Origin: Clostridia bacterium
Lineage (GTDB): Bacteria > Bacillota > Clostridia > Lachnospirales > Lachnospiraceae
Assembly: GCA_910576325.1 (NCBI GenBank)
Contig: CAJTIM010000012.1
Location: 1 to 64,000 of the forward strand
DNA: 64,000 nucleotides
Direction: 5' to 3'
In this document: piece after piece, positions 60,781 through 64,000 of the stretch
Position numbering within the stretch: position 1 is the first letter of the stretch
Layout of the letters: each line of letters begins with the position of its first letter
Program-made: the position numbers and the translations under genes
Notes under the pieces: model-generated
Database searches by the model: none
Seen by the model: the letters and a program-made list of their open reading frames with translations, nothing else
Told to the model about the DNA's origin: nothing

Positions 60781-62760
60781 TTAATCATCTACATTCAACA
60801 TATATTTCAATTGGTTCAGCATCTCCAAAGATTCCGGACTTCTCTTTGCTTCCTTTTCCAAAAGTGTGAGAAGCTTGGGACTGCCAGAAATCAGATAGCA
60901 ATGGATCTGCAATGCTGTTGCCAATTCTGAGCATAAATGCTTTTTTGCAGCTTTCAGCATGCGCTTTTCTGAGAGTTCCGTTCCGTCTTTTATAAAACGC
61001 TCTGCACTAAGGTACAACTCATATTGCTCCTCAAAGGGCTTACCGAAAATGCCTATGCATTCCCAGTTTGAAAGAGAATTTTTCTGATCATTCAAAATCA
61101 GATAGGGATTGGGAAGCTGCTCCTTTTCAGCATATTCCATGCGGGAATAACCTCCCAAACCGGCTACCGGGAGATGGAGGTAAAGCTTGCTCAGCTCGTA
61201 CCAGAAGCACATGTGCATGGGTGAGTCTATATCTTCCAATAGTTCTGCCAAAAAATCCAGATAGTCTTCCCAAGTTTCATTTTGCAGAATACAATAGATG
61301 AGCTGCCCGGAGATATCAGCCATCATGTATTCATCTTCCACATAGTTTGATAAAAGATGGAGCAAATCTGCCACTTGTTCCATCAGCCAGACTTCATACG
61401 TATTCAGTTCTTCTTTCTTTAAAGGTTTCTGCCGCTCAGGAGCAATCGGTTTTTCCTGTACTTTAAGCGCATAGGCAATGTTCAGCTCCCTAGGACTTAC
61501 AAGCCGCTGCCGAGTTCCCAGAAACTGTCCTGTATATACGATTTCCAGCAGACGCAGATGAAGCAAAAGATATCTCTTAAATTCGGTCTTCTCAAAATGA
61601 TACCCATAACAGCTACACAGCTTTTCCCACAAATCCTCTACGGTAAGAATCCCATAACAGTAAAGCAACATGGTTGTCCGGTCATCTAGCTTTGTATAGC
61701 CCTTGACAATTTTCTGCCAGCTTCCTGTTTTCTGCTCCGGAGACAAATAACAGGTACACTCTGATCTAGGCGCAAAGTTTTTGGAATTTTGGAAAAATAC
61801 CTGAAAATATTTCTTAAAGTCTGTCGGAAGCTCCAGGCGAATATCCGTTTCTCCGGCTCCAAAGAGTAAATCTGTCATTCCCAGATATATCAGAAGCTTC
61901 AAGGCTTCTGCATCTTTCTCCAGGTTAAGAGAACACTTCTGGTTTTCCTTTAAACAGCACAGACGCAAATAAAGGTCTATGGCTTCCTTGGGAAGGAGCA
62001 CCATCGTAAGCCACATATTTTCCCGTAAATTGGAAGTGAAGGCTTCTGCCAGCTCCTTCTTTCTCCAGTTGGCTGATATTGACAGCATGGAATAACGGCA
62101 ATAGTTTACCAAATTTTCCTTTTTTGAGGCTTCCAAAAGCTCTGATTGGGAATACCTGGAGTTTCCAATGGTTACTCGGATGGTTTCGTCAAATTTATGT
62201 ATCAGGCATGTACTATCCCAGATTCGTTGTTTTTGTTCTATGGTTTTGGAACGTAAGCCGGCAATACATTGCGGTTCTGCAGTTTCGGGATATGAATTAA
62301 GCATATTGATTTGCTTTTTATTTTCTGCCTTGTACTGTTTTCGGAAGAAGTCTTCATTATGGTATTGCCAGCCTTCCGCAAAATAGCAGTATTCCTCTAG
62401 CCGGGTGTTTATTTGGCTGTCATTTTCCGTTCCGGATACGAAAGGATGCCTTGCACTTTCTTTATTGTCTATGGATTCAAGCTCCAACAGGCAGGCTAAG
62501 GTTCCGGGATAGGGATTTAGATAGCGAATCCTAGGATTTTGCTTGAAGACTGGGGCTGCTTTGCAGCCAGCGGCCGTATTGTCTTCAATGGCACGGTGGG
62601 TGGCCATGAGCATGAAGCTGTAGCAGTTGCCGCAGCCTGTATTAAGGATGAGTTCCAGGGCGGCGTGGAGTTCATAAAATGTTATCTGTGGAGGGAGGGT
62701 TAGGCGGGCAGAGTTAAAATAAAGGGACGGGAGTTGAAGGGTGAGATTTATAGTTAGCAT
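60781..62760 (-). CDS. Unknown 659-residue partner of the helicase-nuclease
   Basis: A soluble, mostly helical protein with no family I recognise. Its first 60 residues (LTLPPQITFYELHAALELIL) faintly recall pRiA4b ORF3-like domains. Cys residues are scattered (GCGNCYS, CLKENQKC, CYGYH). ATG at 62760 follows AAAGGAC. It ends 6 bases before the possible earliest start of the helicase-nuclease gene, so the two are probably one operon, which suggests a functional pair, for example a sensor and an effector. This is inference from spacing. Confidence 0.5.
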   Translation of the reverse strand: MLTINLTLQLPSLYFNSARLTLPPQITFYELHAALELILNTGCGNCYSFMLMATHRAIEDNTAAGCKAAPVFKQNPRIRYLNPYPGTLACLLELESIDNKESARHPFVSGTENDSQINTRLEEYCYFAEGWQYHNEDFFRKQYKAENKKQINMLNSYPETAEPQCIAGLRSKTIEQKQRIWDSTCLIHKFDETIRVTIGNSRYSQSELLEASKKENLVNYCRYSMLSISANWRKKELAEAFTSNLRENMWLTMVLLPKEAIDLYLRLCCLKENQKCSLNLEKDAEALKLLIYLGMTDLLFGAGETDIRLELPTDFKKYFQVFFQNSKNFAPRSECTCYLSPEQKTGSWQKIVKGYTKLDDRTTMLLYCYGILTVEDLWEKLCSCYGYHFEKTEFKRYLLLHLRLLEIVYTGQFLGTRQRLVSPRELNIAYALKVQEKPIAPERQKPLKKEELNTYEVWLMEQVADLLHLLSNYVEDEYMMADISGQLIYCILQNETWEDYLDFLAELLEDIDSPMHMCFWYELSKLYLHLPVAGLGGYSRMEYAEKEQLPNPYLILNDQKNSLSNWECIGIFGKPFEEQYELYLSAERFIKDGTELSEKRMLKAAKKHLCSELATALQIHCYLISGSPKLLTLLEKEAKRSPESLEMLNQLKYMLNVDD

Positions 62761-62883
62761 GGGTAATGTCCTTTCAATCGTTTTATTAATTTTTGCAAAA
62801 TTCCTCTTTACCATATTTCTGTTTTTCTAAACAGATTTTCTCACAGGTTAAAGCATGTTTTAGATTTTATTGTATTTTTACTA

Positions 62884-64000
62884 TTATTTCTCCATATATC
62901 GCCTGCGATAATATTCCATAGTACGGTATTCGATGATATCCTTCATATGCTTACGAAATGCATCTTCTTGTATAACATCCTTCATTTCTTCACGTAAGGC
63001 CAAAGCATAGCCTTCCTTCTCCACAAAAAATTCTTTCCCGGACTTTTTCAAAAAATGAATCGGCATTTTCTTTGCTTTATTTAAATGTTCACGATCTGTT
63101 ATTTTTTTATAATCTTCATAAGAAGCCACATCGTCCCAATCTCTCCAATTAGTCCCTGTAGAAAAAAATTTCTTCCAGGAATATAAGACTTCCTCATCCG
63201 TTACCGCAAGCCTTACTTCTCCATCATTATAAAACGCCTCTAAAATCGGCATTTTATATGATTTCTGCATATTGGTTGTCTCTAAGGTCTTAAGGAACTC
63301 CCTGCCTATCCCATTAAATACCCTGTATTCCTCCGGCGGCAAATCTCCCATTTCTTCGAGATACTCCAAATATCTGCGGAAAGGATTCTCACCGGAATGT
63401 CCCATACAAAGCTCATACACATTGTTGTCCATATAGGTAAACAGCTCCATACGGCCGGGTACTTTCTCCAGCAGTTCCTTCACGCGAAGATATTCTTCCC
63501 GTATCCGCTCCCGAATCGTCTGATTCCGTTTCTCCATTTCACGGAACAAATCAACCAAACGCAAATCAAAATCTACCATACACTCATCTGGAAACTCAAA
63601 CTCCTGTAAAAATGTTTGACTTCCCATTGCCTCGTTATATGGCTTTCCGCTGAGAAGATACGGCGCTTTTCCTGCCTTTTCATAATTTCCTATAAAGTCC
63701 AGAACATTGAGATATTCTTTTCCCCCGGAACGCCGAAGCCCGCGCCCTAGCTGCTGAAGGAATACAACCGGTGACTCCGTCGGGCGCAAAAACATTACCA
63801 TATCCACTGATGTAATATCCACACCCTCGTTGAACATGTCCACTGAGAAAATTACCTTTATCTCCCCGCTTTTCAGCTTTTGAATTGCCGTCCCGCGGTC
63901 CAGAGAATATTGGCCGTCCGCACTGCTGTAAACAGCGGCGGAAAGGATGCCTCTTTTAGAAAAGTCCTCTGCCATAGCTTCCGCATGAATCCTTGAACAA
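62884..64000 (-). CDS. SF2 DEAD/DEAH-type helicase, 3' part
   Basis: About 371 residues are visible; the gene continues beyond the window edge, shown by in-frame coding upstream (CSRIHAEAMAEDF). It has the RecA-like second domain: FSVDMFNEGVDI, MFLRPTESPVVFLQQLGRGL (motif VI with RGLRR) and LDFIGNY. The 250-residue C-terminal part has no motif I know, apart from MPILEAFYNDGEVRLAV, seen in restriction-associated helicases. It precedes the 659-residue gene by 123 bases that hold an AT-rich promoter-like stretch. Confidence 0.75.
   Translation of the reverse strand, partial: CSRIHAEAMAEDFSKRGILSAAVYSSADGQYSLDRGTAIQKLKSGEIKVIFSVDMFNEGVDITSVDMVMFLRPTESPVVFLQQLGRGLRRSGGKEYLNVLDFIGNYEKAGKAPYLLSGKPYNEAMGSQTFLQEFEFPDECMVDFDLRLVDLFREMEKRNQTIRERIREEYLRVKELLEKVPGRMELFTYMDNNVYELCMGHSGENPFRRYLEYLEEMGDLPPEEYRVFNGIGREFLKTLETTNMQKSYKMPILEAFYNDGEVRLAVTDEEVLYSWKKFFSTGTNWRDWDDVASYEDYKKITDREHLNKAKKMPIHFLKKSGKEFFVEKEGYALALREEMKDVIQEDAFRKHMKDIIEYRTMEYYRRRYMEK

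Overview
The window looks like a chromosomal segment of a gut-type Firmicute, most likely a Lachnospiraceae member. The evidence is indirect: strong GGAGG ribosome sites, a tryptophan T-box, a preQ1-I riboswitch, the cdaA-cdaR, comF-recD2 and mreB housekeeping genes, and integrative-element debris typical of that family. There is no rRNA or other marker to place the species. No tRNA, rRNA or CRISPR array was seen.

Layout. 0-6 kb: the end of an ISL3-type insertion sequence, an AraC-GyrI regulator, a GyrI-like protein with a TfoX-like partner, a membrane XRE regulator and an ABC-class ATPase. 5.7-6.1 kb: a 32-residue membrane peptide gene facing a small antisense RNA, with the layout of a type I toxin-antitoxin locus. 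6.2-10.8 kb: a NERD-HRDC protein, then a T-box with a UGG specifier driving a three-gene ABC importer (trpXYZ type). 10.8-18.4 kb: accessory DNA with integrative-element debris at its ends (serine recombinase remnant, KTR-like fragment, truncated replication initiator). It carries a PadR/MATE efflux pair and a lantibiotic-immunity ABC transporter with its two-component system.

18.8-26.4 kb: a surface polysaccharide cluster (three GT2 glycosyltransferases, a flippase and a DUF2142 membrane protein) that follows an HPr gene. 26.4-34.1 kb: cdaR and cdaA for c-di-AMP synthesis, two membrane proteins, comF, recD2 and mreB. 34.3-45.4 kb: a lipoate ligase, then a sugar regulon (two SIS isomerase-like proteins, an Rbs-type ABC importer, AraD-type 4-epimerase, RpiR regulator, L-xylulose-type kinase and a 3-epimerase with an internal deletion). 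The expected route is L-xylulose to L-xylulose-5-P to L-ribulose-5-P to D-xylulose-5-P. 45.9-51.5 kb: a DeoR regulator, a tri-lipoyl E2 and a fused alpha-beta E1 of a 2-oxoacid or acetoin dehydrogenase complex; no E3 is present.

51.5-57.5 kb: a long palindromic element, queT under a preQ1 riboswitch, a sodium symporter, an AT-rich three-gene operon with a SecB-like chaperone, and an FAD oxidoreductase. 57.6-64 kb: a probable defence or DNA-processing island with a helicase-nuclease fusion, a 659-residue unknown protein and the 3' part of an SF2 helicase gene.

The most unusual signals are: two long hairpins 33 kb apart that share an imperfect core while their flanking stems are unrelated; the SecB-like three-gene operon; an apparently orphan promoter matching that of the lantibiotic-immunity operon, which would transcribe a small two-hairpin RNA; and local domains of strong strand asymmetry at third codon positions around the hairpins.
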